A DNA stretch of 64,000 bases, from contig NC_030854.1 of the NCBI RefSeq assembly GCF_000208745.1, forward strand, positions 2,491,236 through 2,555,235, read 5' to 3'. Below are positions 1 to 15,200 of the stretch, one piece after another. Position numbers and translations under genes: made by a program. Position 1 is the first letter of the stretch, and every line of letters begins with the position of its first letter. The notes under the pieces are model-generated. The model was not told where the DNA came from and ran no database searches. It saw nothing but the letters and a program-made list of their open reading frames with translations. Source of the stretch: Theobroma cacao. Lineage: Eukaryota > Streptophyta > Magnoliopsida > Malvales > Malvaceae.

Positions 1-898
1 TCTAGAATGTGAGGCCTCGAAAGGATGGGAACAGTGCACAGGGGATGGTAGCTACCAAAGTGAGATTTCATTTGCCGATGAGGTGATGAAAGGTTCCCAT
101 GGTGTAGACGATGGTGAAAGGACGAAAAATCTTGCCAGTAGTGAATTGGAAGGGTCGTCGAGGTCCCTTTCCGAAGTCAATTAGTGCCATTGACTTGACG
201 GCTACACAGGTGCATTGGCCGTTTTGTGGAATCAAAGTGTTGGACCATGCTTGATTCGGTATGTGTAGTCGTGGTAATTATAAAGGCCAATGATTTAGAA
301 TGTCTTGTGCTTGGAGAGTTGTTCAAGGTGTTATAAAGTAGGTGGAGTTAGGAAGTTGCAATTAGGTGCGACTAGTGGAAGAGGTTTAAGGAGTTTGAAT
401 TCAAGTCAAAGGTGGAGATTTGTTGAGTTTTAGGTTGACTAGAATTCTAAGATCTTATTTAATTAGGATTTTTGTTTGTATACAATATTAAGTAGTTGTA
501 TAGTTTTAAACTTCTTATTCCACATCGAATCCTAATCACATTTTACTTTGGACTTTTATACTATAAAAGTGGATTTCTAGACTTTAGAATTGCAAGTAGT
601 GCTTTGAGAGCTCTAGAAAGGGAACATCTTGTAACTCTATCTTTTGCTCTAGGTGGAGCTAGAGTGGTTTGAGTGAATATTCTTGGGCGATTATTGAGGA
701 AGAGTGTGCAAGGGATCTTGGGTTGTTTTGGAAAACCATAAAAGTCAATTTATTGTACTTTAAATTCTCAATAATAGAAGAACAGTTTCACTCCGTGGAC
801 GTGGGCAAGAGGCCGAACCACATAAATTCTTGTGTTTTTCTGTTTGCTTATTTTCTCTGAATTTTATCTTTGTTGATTCTTAGGCAATTTCCACAACA
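1..898 (+). mobile_element. Ty1/Copia-type LTR retrotransposon, 3' end (cut by window edge)
   Basis: The purine-rich tract at 409-420 (AAGGTGGAGATT) is a Copia polypurine tract. It is followed at once by an LTR that begins TGTTGAG (421) and ends CCACAACA (898), so TGTTG and CAACA form the short terminal inverted repeat. The U5 part (about 795-860) carries the wording usual in plant Copia LTRs, with a CCGTGGACGTGGGCA-like segment and a CCGAACCACATAAAT-like segment. Bases 1-408 would be the 3' internal region. I see no open reading frame or RNase H motif there, so the copy is either degenerate or non-autonomous. The element runs in the same direction as the downstream peroxidase exons. The 5' LTR lies outside the window. 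Confidence 0.85.
421..898 (+). repeat. 3' LTR of the Copia element (478 bp)
   Basis: The boundaries are TGTTG at 421-425 and CAACA at 894-898. A TATA-like stretch (TATACTATAAAAG) lies at about 557-569, consistent with a U3 promoter. The five bases after the LTR (899-903, TCATC) are the candidate target-site duplication; the matching copy would be upstream of the window. Confidence 0.82.
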
Positions 899-1009
899 TC
901 ATCTTTATTTTTCTTATATTTATGCTTGTACTCTATTACATATATATACGTACGTTTTTTATATACTTTTGTTTTTTTGTTTTGATGAGTTGTAGTGTTT
1001 GTGAAACAG

Positions 1010-3162
<2,153 letters not shown>

Positions 3163-3542
3163 GAGACTGCCAAAAGGAACATCAAGCTGTCGTCTGGGGT
3201 CTGATTTTGTCATGTTTAGTTTTCAGGCAAAATAGTGCTACGACTATCGTTTATGAGTCTTAGTCGTTTGGATAAACATGTTGATGCAAAATTTGTGTTG
3301 TGGTTTTGCGGTTATGGCCCTGTCTCTGTAAGCATTTGGGACCAAGGATCGCCTCCGTTTGGTGTATGTTTAGTTTGAATGAATGTAGTAAGGTCCAGTA
3401 GCCTGTTAAGATTTCATGTTTGGGGAAAAATTATAAAATTTAAAATATAATAAAGATAGAATTATAAAATTTTTAAAAAATAAAATTATATAAAATTTTA
3501 AAACTTTTGAAAGACGATGGTATTTGGATTAAATATGTTAAC

Positions 3543-4236
3543 TTGATGCATGAAAACATGCAGTGCTTAAAAAATACGTAAGAACGGATATCATAAAGAT
3601 AATATAAATTAAAAAATTTTATGAAATTCGAATTTGAATTGATTTCAATTTGATTTATTTCAAATTCGAAATGATTCAATTGTGAAATAATCCAAAAAAT
3701 CAAATCAATTCAAATATAAATAATCCAAAAATTTAATTTAAAATTATTTTATTTAAATCTAGGACTATAGTTTGATTTTTTATCTTTTAAATTTTAATTT
3801 AATTAAATTTATCAAATATAACACGAACTGTTATTTTATTGTTTGGTGTATGTTGTAAGGTCCGCATATCAATTGCACTATTGCAGGTTGTGATTGGATT
3901 GGCTAAGTCCCTCTTTATACCACCATAATACTTATTTGACGCATGAAATCATGTGGTACTTAACAAAGTACGTAATGGCAGAAGTCGTAAGGGTAAGTTG
4001 AATTAAAAATAAAAAATTTATGGAATCCACATTTAAATCGATTTGTATCTAAATAAATCAAATTTAAATTAATTTGAGCTTGAACCAATTTTGAATATAA
4101 AACGATATTGTAAATGATCGAAAAAATTAATTTATAATTATTTAAATTTAAATTTAGTAATATAATTTGAAATTTTAACTTTTTAAATCTTAATTTAATT
4201 AAAATTAATAAATATAACACAAACTATCATTTTATT
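3543..4236. repeat. Two diverged direct copies of a ~300 bp AT-rich repeat
   Basis: Copy A is about 3543-3840 and copy B about 3936-4236. Both start TTGAYGCATGAAA, continue with a GTRCTTAA...TACGTAA segment, and end in ATAACACRAACT...ATTTTATT. They share the same orientation and differ by many substitutions and small indels. Confidence 0.6.
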
Positions 4237-7200
4237 AGTAACTTTTAAAAATAATGAAAATATAAAATTATTTTCATATTTATCTTTTAAATATTAACTT
4301 AATTAAAAATCATTAATACAACCTAGACTAATAGTCTACAGGTAACTTAAAAATATAATAAAATATATATAAAATCTTTTTGTGATCTAATATTTGTAAC
4401 TTTTATTTAACTTTTGATTGTTTTGATATCTTTATTTTGACTGAGAAATGAGAGAAAGAAAACAAATTCCTTTTATTATTAATTATAAATAAATCTATTT
4501 AATTAACTACTATATCAATTATGTATTCGAACAATTATCTCATTAATTAATGTGTAATCTTCATTTAAAACAAATAGAATTCGAATCATTTTCACCCAAA
4601 TATATATAAAATAGAAATTATTATATCAATTATTCCATCATAATTTATTAATTATAGATAAAATATATTATATTAACTATTAATTACTTATATAGAGCTG
4701 AAAATTATATTTATACAAAAAATGTTAGCCGGTTCCTTTAATTAAGAAAAGCCCACGACACATTTTCAAGTAGCGAAGGACAAAGCCCATGACCTTGGTT
4801 CGCTAGAGCATTTTTGTTCTTTTTAGTTTGAGTAAAATACTTCATATCTTTAAATTTTAATAAAAAATTTAGATGAATTTAATAGTTTTTAAAATAGATA
4901 CTTTATTTTAAAGGTGTAAACAGATATTATGAAAAGATAAAAATATTTTTTTTATTAATTATAAAAATTATTATTATATTTTTTTGATAAAAATAAAAAA
5001 ATAGAAAGCACCGATAAGCTCCCCAACAAAAGAGCATCAATCTCTTCTGAGTTTTTTTTTAATTAATAAAAAATATATAATAATAATTTTAAAATTAATA
5101 AAAAATAAAATTATAATTTTAATATTATCATGTCATCAAATTAATAAAAATATTAACGATTAACTAACGTTTGCACTTATTTATTTATCTTTTTATTTTA
5201 ATAATAAACTTCGTGATTAAGAATGGATTTATCAAAAGACCCAGGCTGTAGCATTTGATTCCGGTCCGAAATCCAACGAGTGAAGAGAAAAAAGTGGAGG
5301 GCATGAAAAGACGAGGGCAGGTGAGGTATCTTTTTGTAAAGCTCGGACAAAGCTATCTTTGGTGAAAGGCAGGCGCCTTCAAAACAATTTCATAAAGAAA
5401 TGACACACCTTGCTCAAAGTCTTTCAAAGTGGAGGAGCCAAAAGCCATCAAGCAGAATGCCCAGCTGGTGGAATTATGTATTATTGAATTCAATTTTCTT
5501 AAAGTCTAGTAAAAATTGTACACTTACCCATTTTTCAATGAAGTTTTATAGTCAAATATCAAGGTCGCTATCAGTGCCACTTGGCATCAACACTTCCTCG
5601 GGGTCAATGGCAAATCCTTTCCTTTTACGTTTCATTTTCTAACTGCTTCAGACAGGTCAATACAATTGCCGTAAAGAATTGGCTTGAATCTTCACTGGAG
5701 GACTAATCCGGTCTTAAGATATTTGTCTAGCTATAATACTTAAATGAATCTAGATTGTTTGACTTTTTAATCTCCATGGTCATGCACGTGTCATGTGTCG
5801 AAACGTGTATGACTTGAACTTATGTATCATGACATGTGCAGTTTTTAAAGTAAGATATTTTCAATATGTATTGATGATCTTTTCGGATTATTTCTTCACT
5901 TTTTTCTTTTTTCTTTTACTTAAAAATAAATAAAGGCAGCTTGATGGTTTTAGTTGGAATCAAATTCTTGATCCCCTTTATTTGCTTTTCTCCGATTTAT
6001 GTTCTGGCAGATACCTTTGCTTCGTTTAATACTTTGTAAAGCCCATGCCATTTATGTGAGAGAGATATTAGGTACTACCAATTTTGTGTTGTTTCAACTT
6101 TTAATCATATTGGCAATGAATAAATCACATGGAATTTCGACGAATCATCTCGTGGCGATGATTTTCCTTATGAAAGAGCCTTTGGATAAGTATGGTCACC
6201 ATTCATGACTACAATGATTGAAGGCTCTGAAGTTAATGAAAATTTTCAATGTAATATTTGCTTATATCGGACCCAGTAAATTCCACTTATCTCACCCGTG
6301 GTTTTGATTTGTTTCAAATGGTTTTATGTGATTTTTTTTATTTAACAATATATGAATAATTTATGTTTTGATTGAAAATTAGATTGTCAATTTTATTTAG
6401 TAAAATTATCAAAATACATTTAATTCAAAATTAAGTTATTTATTCATATTTTAAAATATTATTATAATTTTATTAAACAAAATTAAGTTATTAGTATTTT
6501 CACTTTAACTCTATATGAAATTAGGATATGACATTTAATTATTTAGTTGCGCACCTAATGGTCTAAAAGTTTTTTAAAAAAAATCAATAAGCTAGGGAGA
6601 ATGAATGACGTTCAATTTCAACCGTAGGTCAAATGTTCAAACAAATGCACGTGCTCTCCACTCTCGTAATCATTGGTGGACGGTTGACGAGTTGACCTCT
6701 GATCAACGGTTGATAAGACTAACACCCCCCGTTCGATTTAGAACAGCGGTCAGAAATTCAATGGCGTCTGATCAATCCGGTTCAGACCATGGAAGTTCAT
6801 GACCCTTATTCCAGCGTGGATTTCTGCAGCTGGAATAATAAGTTATAATTTAGGCCATGACTTTTTTTTTTGTCAGTCCAAGAATGTCTGCATTATTAAA
6901 TAGCAACAACTTGTTTTTTATTTGCCGAAACCCCCCAAAGCTTTACATTATTACTTTACAGCCCCTTGGTTCTGAAATTTCAGGATTTACCCCTCATACT
7001 TGTTTTTTGACAAATTTACCCTCATACGATTAGCATCAGTCATTGTTCTTAACATTTTGTCTGAATTAAATGAGTTCATAAATGATTATAATTTATAATA
7101 TTACTTTTAGTTTATGAGCTTGTTTTCTTTCATCTCTCGTTTTCTTTATCACTAATTATCCTTTCTTAATTGTATTGATCTGGACTAGACTCCACAACTT

Positions 7201-8263
7201 TTATACAAGAGGAGATTAATGGTAATGCCAAAGTATAATAAAGCTATAATGAACAAATTTATATCAGAATACTAGTATAGGAGATATCAAAGCAAAATGT
7301 TATAGAGTTTATAAATACTTGTGAACATGATATTTATAAAATAATTACAATTAATATATTAATTTATTATTGAATTTGATAAAAATAATATATTAAATGA
7401 AAACAAATTTTTAAAATAAAATTTTAACTAATCTTAAAGTATCTAGATAAATATTCTTTAATTAGATTTTAGGATATTTATTTTTTGAATTGATTAGACC
7501 AACTCTCAATAAATACGGAGGCTACATTTAAAACGAAAGTTCCCTGGCGCGGGCTGGCAACAAGTAACGCCAAATGCCATCTCTCAAGTGAGCGTGACAA
7601 TACGCTCTCCTTGGAACTAGTGTTTTTCTTTTCCTTTGGTAGCGCTGGCCTTGGTTGTTGAATGCCAATATTATATGTAAACAGTGTGTGATAGAAAATT
7701 GTGTTTGGTTTAGAAAACAAGGCAAGTAGAAGAAGAAAAAGACAAGTGAAGATTCGTTGATGACAAGTTGACTTATCATTCTTCTCAATTCAGAGTTTGA
7801 TTTCATATGATTTACTTATTTTATAATTAGGATATTAATTAATTAGTATGGTAAAATGACAAATATATAAATATATATCTTATATTTGTCTCTCAAAATA
7901 TTGAATTTTACATTATTTATTATTATTTTTATTTTTCTCTCTCATCTTTTCTTTTCAATAATACTGAATATTTGAAGATTTTATGAAAAAAATAAAACAA
8001 CATCGATTTCTGAAAATAACTTTAGTTAATTAAAGTATTGGATTGAATAAAACTTTGGTATAAAAAGAAAATATAACCTAGTTCTAATTTGTAGTGATAT
8101 TTTGATAATAATCATGTTTATTAGATATATTCGAATATAAAAAAATTAGTCATTATCCAAAATGAATAATAATTCATTTTACTCACGTTTTATCAATATT
8201 AATTTGTGATAAAATTTTGAAAAAAAATATTTTTTATTATTTAAATAAATTAATTAGTTTTTA

Positions 8264-8364
8264 TTGCAGTTGTAGTTTAGTTGGTTTGTATATTTTTCTA
8301 TTCCCATGAAACACAAACAATAAAGCTTTTGATTCGAGGTTTCATCGAACTTGATCTATGAAAC

Positions 8365-8396
<32 letters not shown>
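8264..8396 (+). mobile_element. Possible tRNA-derived SINE remnant with (AAT)n tail
   Basis: A pol III A-box-like segment (TAGTTTAGTTGG, about 8273) is followed some 55 bp later by a B-box-like segment (GATTCGAGGTTTC, about 8330). A simple (AAT)n tail follows at 8365-8396. This architecture is typical of tRNA-derived SINEs. No cloverleaf can be folded by eye, so it is not called a tRNA gene. Confidence 0.35.
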
Positions 8397-9027
8397 TCTT
8401 CAAAATTTTACTGGTCAATGTGGAGTCAACACCTATAAAGTGTAGCGCACGTACTAAATGGCGGATGGGAGCAAACAGGATCTGGAAGAACCAGAAGGAA
8501 ATGTCTGTATGAGATTATGTGCGTATGGTTACATGTTAAAAGAAAGGAACAAAACAAACGAGATTCAAGTGTAACAGTGTTTGATTATTGATGGTGATGT
8601 GACGTGGAGCAAACTGATGGTGGGACCCTTGAAGATGAACAAATCTCCTTCCTTCCTTCTCCATACTTTTTTTAACTTTGACCTTTGATATGATCAAAGT
8701 CTCTCGGACTCCCACTTTCATTAGGACCCACATTTCCTCACCAGTCACTCTCTGCCTTTCAAAAAGATGTCAAAAACAAGAAAATAAAATAAAATAAAAT
8801 AAAGTTTCATGCTTGATTTAGTTCTTGATAAACATGCTTAACTAGTCGATTAGCATGGAAGCTGCAGCAGCCAGCAAACAAAACATACAAAAACACTTAA
8901 AAAAACCCCCCAAAAAAAAAAAGGAAAAGGACTCCTCTTTCCTCTTAAACTCCACTCAATCTCTCTCCAAATCATTTACACAATCACAGTTACTTGCTCT
9001 TCTCTCTTTAGCCGACTTTGAAGTCTA

Positions 9028-9275
9028 ATGGGTACTTGTGAAAATTGAAATTTGCAATTTCTAAAGAGAATCACAGTCAGATTTTTATTTTTTCTTATCT
9101 GGGTAATTTTGGTATGTTTTTTTAAAAACTAGTAGTGACTTCTGCTTTATACCTGGTACACTGTCACAAAGAGCTGCCCTTTTTTTTTTTCGTCTAGCTG
9201 TAGTTTCTTTCTTTTGCCACCATTTCCTTTTTGTTCATGGTCTCTCATTTTATCACTTGTTGCCTTCACCCTTGA
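9028..9275 (+). promoter_or_regulatory. Two upstream ORFs in the receptor-kinase leader
   Basis: A 6-codon uORF runs from ATG 9028 to TGA 9048. A 12-codon uORF runs from ATG 9237 to TGA 9275 and stops one base before the main ATG at 9277. If both are in the mature leader they would reduce translation or force reinitiation. The transcription start is not known from sequence. Confidence 0.45.
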
Positions 9276-9276
9276 G

Positions 9277-12200
9277 ATGGAGAAAAGGCTTCTCCTTTTA
9301 CTTCTTTTATTCCCTCTGCTTCTTCTTTTGGATTCCTGCTCTGCCCAGGTGCAAGGTATTTCCATCTTCTCTATTTATTTTTGTGTAGCTATAAACAAAT
9401 GACTTCTTTTTGTTTTTGTTTGTAACTTTCTTCATGATTTTGAAATTTATGCTTTGCTTGTGACACTGGGTTCAAGAGCATCAGTTTCAGGGGCATATCT
9501 CATAGACTCTTAAATTTTGAGTCATTTTTACCTTGGAAATATGTTCTATGAATCTGGAGATCACTCTGTTTCAGCTTTGGATTACATGTATGAGTGATAT
9601 CTTTGTTTTCTGTTCTCATTTTTTGTTTCTAAGGTTACTGTAAAGATCTATAGTTTGGGGTTTTGGTTGTTTCCTGAACTTCTTTTACTGTAGCTAACAA
9701 CATGTTATCGTTATTTAAGAAAGAGGAAAGTATTTATTTTGTTATCTTTTTGGATGTTATATGTCAAGAAAACATTGCCCACTTCTACAATTAACGATGG
9801 TAAATGACCAAAAGAGGCAACGGCTGTGACCAAACTAACACAGAAGATCGTTATTATTAATCGAACAGAAGATCCTTTTGGTCTTGGGTTTGTGATGAAT
9901 CTTTTAATATGTGAAAAATTGATGAAGAGAAAAGGGGAATAGAACCAAGGTCTTGTCTGCTAAAGTTTTACTACTGGAGATGAGAATCCTATCCTATTAA
10001 CTTGCTTCCCTTACTGATGAAAGGTCTTGCAATCATAACTCCTAGGTGAAACTCCAGGTAAAAGAAACTGAAAATCTCAAAACTTAGCAACTGGTAGATC
10101 GATTTAAATAGGTCCACCGATATGTATTTTGTTTCACAACCTTCATACTTTATTTTGAAATTATGGTTTAAATGTTCTCATGGAGCCCTGTTTGCTGTCT
10201 GAGTTGTATAAAGCATTACAATGTTGAAGTAATGGTATTAATTGGGGAGGCATGCATGCTACCAAGGATAGAGAAATAGTATGATGCAACTAGGAAAGAT
10301 TAATAAAGTTTGAAAATTTCTCCTCTCGAGCTTATGATATATTATTGTCTTAAATCACATTAAGCAAGTGCATTAGGAGTGAAGTTTTTGTAATCCAGAA
10401 AAGCATCCTGCGACTATGTATGTATCGATGTGTCATATAGCAAAATTTTATTGCTCTTGTTTAGAAAAAACATGGGTTTCACTTGTAAAGTACATTTTTT
10501 CATCTTCATATACCCTTAGGTTTTCACCATGATGCATGATTTCAAGCAGCTGGCAGGCAAAGTCTGATGGAGTATTTATGTGATTGCTAACAAATCTGAA
10601 CATGTGAAACAGGTTTTGTCAGTTTGAACTGTGGGGGTAATGGAAAAGTCATGGATGAACTTGGCCTCCAGTGGATTGCTGATGATTTTCTTACTTATGG
10701 AGAAATAGCTAGCATATCTGTTTTAAATGAGTCAAGGAAGCAGTATATGACACTTAGGCATTTTCCTGCCGATTCAAGGAAGTACTGTTACAAGCTCAAT
10801 GTTATAAGTAGAACTAGGTATCTTGTGAGGGCAACTTTCTTGTATGGTAATTTTGACAACAATAATGTTTATCCAAAATTTGACATTTCCCTTGGGGCTA
10901 CTCATTGGTCTACAATTGTCATATCGGATGCTAATACTATAGAGAAGGTGGAACTAATATTTCTCGCCACTAGCCCTACCATCAGCGTCTGTTTATCCAA
11001 TGCTACAACTGGAAAGCCATTCATATCGACACTAGAGCTCCGACAATTCAATGGTTCAATTTATTACACACCATTTGAAGAAAGTTTTTATCTCAGTGTC
11101 TCCGCAAGAATCAACTTTGGTGCTGATAGTGAAGCTCCAGTTAGGTATGCTTGAGCACATTGTTAAGACTGCTGTAAGATAATGAGCCATCAACAATCAA
11201 TACTTAAAGTAACAGAGAGAACGTTGATAACAGCAACAATAACAAAACCAAAAACAAGTATATTTAATGATCAAATTGATAACAAATTTGCTTATCTATA
11301 TTATTTTGATAACTTGAAGTTGCTTTCCCATTCTGATTCAAATTGGGGCTTGGAAAACTATAGGAAGCGTGCATCTATGGGGATTATGTGAACTGTTGTC
11401 CTTCCACACAAATTTCTGCTACAGAAGGTGATATAAAAGTACATTTATGTTTCAGGTACCCTGATGATCCGTTTGATAGAATATGGGAGTCAGACTCTGT
11501 GAAGAAAGCAAATTACCTTGTTGATGTTGCTGCTGGCACTGAGAAAGTATCAACAGATAAGCCAATTGAAATTGGCGGTGATGAAAGAGCACCTCAAAAA
11601 GTGATGCAGACTGCTGTAGTTGGTACAAATGGATCTTTAACTTATCGCTTGAACTTGGATGGTTTTCCTGGTAATGGCTGGGCATTCACATACTTTGCGG
11701 AAATTGAAGATTTGGCTCCAGACGAATCCAGAAAATTCAGGCTAGTGCTACCAGGCCAGCCTGATTTGAGCAAAGCTATTGTTAATATCCAGGAAAATGC
11801 TCAAGGAAAATATCGTGTTTATGAACCAGGATATCCTAACATAACCCTCCCCTTTGTATTATCATTTAGATTTGGGAAGACATCTGATTCTTCCAGGGGG
11901 CCACTTTTGAATGCTATGGAGATTAGCAGGTATCTGGAGAAAAATGACGGTTCCCTGGATGGTAAGTAAGATCAAGTTTGCTTCAGTGAGTACAGACCAT
12001 TAGAATACACTCCATAGTCTGATTCTGGGGATTCTGACTTTAGTTTTCATGTAATTATTGCTGCTGGACATATCACCAAGACTAGTATTTGCTTTCTCAT
12101 TTTGATGAATTCTGAAAGATGTAATCACAGTGTATCTAAAATTAGGTTTTCATGAGTTGCAGGAGCAGTTATGGCTAACATGGTTGAACTCTACTCATCA

Positions 12201-15200
12201 GTAGGCTGGGCACAAGAAGGTGGTGACCCATGCTTGCCTGTTCCATGGTCATGGGTGGAGTGTAACTCAGATTTACAGCCACGAATAGTTTCTGTGTAAA
12301 GTTTTATGCCACCTGAGATTCTTGCCTGCATCTGTTAAATTGTAGTTTATAGTAATATCTGAAAAAACACTACTACATTATGACTTCTTTTATATGTGTG
12401 GTGCTTGGCAGCCATTTATCCAGCAAGAATTTGACAGGGAATATTCCTTCAGACTTGACAAAGTTGAGCAGTTTGGTTGAGTTGTAAGCTTCAAACTGCA
12501 TTCTGCTCTTCTTCTTCTTTATTTTTTATATCTTTTTTTTACTTCTGGTAGTTGACGCACTGCTTTTACCCTCTTAAACAAATTATTTTCTCATCTTTTG
12601 GTTACAGATGGCTTGATGGCAATTCCCTAGCTGGTCCAATACCAGATTTTACTGGATGTGTGGACCTAAAGATCATGTAAACACTGATTGCTCTTATCTT
12701 AATTGTGATACTTTTTAAAGAAATGCTGACTAAGATTTTCTTTTTGACACAGTCATCTTGAAAATAATCGCTTAACGGGTGAGCTACCTTCGTCTTTAGT
12801 GAACCTACCAAACTTGAAGGAACTGTAAGTCATTTGACTTGGCTATCAGTTGTTTTTATTTGTTAGACAGTTTAGAGAACTTTGCATAGTTTAAAAGTGA
12901 AATTCCAAGATGTATTGTCTGAACTAGTTGCTGCTGTAGTTATATTGGATGTATCCATTTTCTATTGTTCTAGTTGTGTTGCTGTTTGCCATCTTACTTC
13001 CCTGGAAAAGATCTTATATACTTGATATTTTGATAAATGCAGGTCTGTGCAGAATAATATGCTATCGGGAAGAGTACCATCAGGCCTTCTGAATAAGGAC
13101 TTGGTTTTGAAGTGAGTATCATTAAAATGTAGAATTCAAATACATTAGCACATGGCTTAATAATTGGTGTACAGTGTCTTCTTCACATCATAGATTTATA
13201 CAATTTGCACGTATTAAGTCAATGCTATGGAGCATCTTTGTTAAATTTTGTGACAAGTACCTCTATTCTTTTAAACAAATAGAGACATCAACACAAACAT
13301 ACACAGACACACAGGAAGCAGCATTACTAATTTTGTTGAAAGAGATACTCTTTAGGAAATGGTATATCACTGGAAACAGGGTTTGAGAAATTGTGTGAGG
13401 CATGGGCACCTGCTGGTGCTTCATCATGTGAAAAGGCAAAGACACCATTGTTTAAACGGATTATCATGATAGTGTGTTAATCAATATGATTTTAAATTTC
13501 TCTCCAGATAGGTGCTATTATTCAAACTTTCTTTGCAAGCTGCTGTGGAAGTCATTATAGAGTCTCTTTTGAGTAAATATTAGTATTTTGAATTTGCTCT
13601 TTTCATATCTTTTTTTTGCTTTTCTTCCCATATAATGATTATAGAAAGCCTATCTAATCTTTAAATAAATAAGAAAAGTTACCTGATAATAGCCAGTGAA
13701 GGACACTTACACAAACTGCAAATATGTTCTATCTGCTAGTTGGTAGACTTTAAATAAATTTATATTTTTGCTTCCCTTTATAACATTTTCTATCTTTTCT
13801 ATCCTTTCATACTAATATATGCTCCTTTGTTAGTTTAGTGCAATATAGTTAAAACTACCTCTTTTTTCCCCACAGTTATGCTGGAAACATTAATCTTCAT
13901 GAGGGGGGTGGAAGAGGGAGACACCTTAGTATTATTATTGGTTCATCAGTTGGAGCTGCTGTTCTGCTCATAGCTACAATTTTGTCTTGTCTTATTTTGC
14001 GCAAGGGGAAGAAACAACGTGAACAAGGTATAGGATGATGTTTTTAAAGGTTGGCTAATCTATTGCATATGTTCAATGGCTTCACATGCTTAACTGCTTG
14101 AATTTATGTCAGAACAATTTCATCATTCCTTGCCTATTCAAAGTCAAAGAATGGCCTTGAGTAATGCTCCTGCAGAAGCTGCACATTGCTTTACATTAGC
14201 TGAGATTGAAGATGCTACAAACAATTTTGAGAAGAAAATTGGTTCTGGAGGCTTTGGAGTTGTATACTATGGAAAAATGAAAGATGGGAAGGAAATTGCG
14301 GTAAAAGTTCTCATTAGTAATTCCTTCCAAGGAAAGAGGGAATTTACAAATGAGGTAACTCTAACTAACCTGTTTCTGTAATCTGACAGCATTTTTTGTT
14401 TTCAAATTCTTGTTCATAGTTACGGAGTTTTGCATCTGTCTGATGGTCATGGGTCCTTTTATCAAGGCAACTTTCTCACAGTTGTTTTACCTTTGCCTTG
14501 TGATAAAGATCAAATTTAAAATGGTGGCATTGGAGTTGTTTGACCATTAAACTTGAAAGAATAAAAGCTAAGTTTATTCATTTTGAAAGGTTTCTCATAT
14601 ATAATACTCTAATTGGGGTGTATTAAGTGTTTGTTTCTCAGAAGTTTTAGAGGGAATTTCATTCAATTTAGGGGATACTGGGTAAAGACCATAGCATTCA
14701 GAATTTAGACTTCATCTCTGCTGCATTGGACTGTCAAAAATTAATTGTTTCAGTTCATCAGAAATTACTACAAACTGAAGAAAATCTCTGTACTTCCATG
14801 AAAATATGGCAGCCTGGAATTAAGTTAATAACTAGAAAGTTCTCAACTTAATGCAGCACCTGTAAAACAGCTAGCAGCCAAAACTTGTAAAATTTTCTGT
14901 TTATATGTTATATATGAAAAGTGCTGAACATTTTCCCATCTAATGTACTGGTTCTGAAATAAGCTGACAGTCTAAATTTGAAAGCAAAATTATGAATTTG
15001 TTCGAATTGTTTGCTCTAATCTTGCTGATAAACAAAGATTGAATTGGAAGCATGCATGTCTGACTTTTTAAGGCTGTGCAGTTTTCTTAAAACGAAAGGC
15101 TTTACATCACCATGACCTTTTCTTTCTAGAAAGAGGGTTGTCGGGCTTTTAAATAATTTAGGCTGCACTGATTTGGCATATTTCTAATCTGCCATTGGAT

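Larger units (their letters stand above)
3163..9276. other. Intergenic region, AT-rich, no gene recognised
   Basis: The APX 3' UTR occupies roughly 3163-3420. The rest is AT-rich and full of stops in all frames. The open frames at 5400-5642, 6605-6802 and 7478-7806 are short and match no family I know. The region holds a degenerate direct repeat (3543-4236), a possible SINE (8264-8396), an (AAT)n run (8365-8396) and an (AAAAT)n run at about 8779-8803. The last 300 bp are CT-rich and fit the leader of the receptor kinase. Confidence 0.7.

Noticed and set aside
5400..5642. 80-codon open frame in the 3-9 kb spacer
   Set aside because: No recognisable family, splice context or upstream promoter; AT-rich chance frame.
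6605..6802. 65-codon open frame with higher GC
   Set aside because: No homology or conserved motif recognised, and isolated in non-coding sequence.
8264..8345. Possible tRNA gene
   Set aside because: Box-like segments exist but are diverged, with no acceptor-stem pairing or anticodon arm by eye; a SINE remnant is more likely.
8365..8396. Repeat array that might be read as CRISPR-like
   Set aside because: It is a plain trinucleotide microsatellite without spacers, in a plant nuclear genome.
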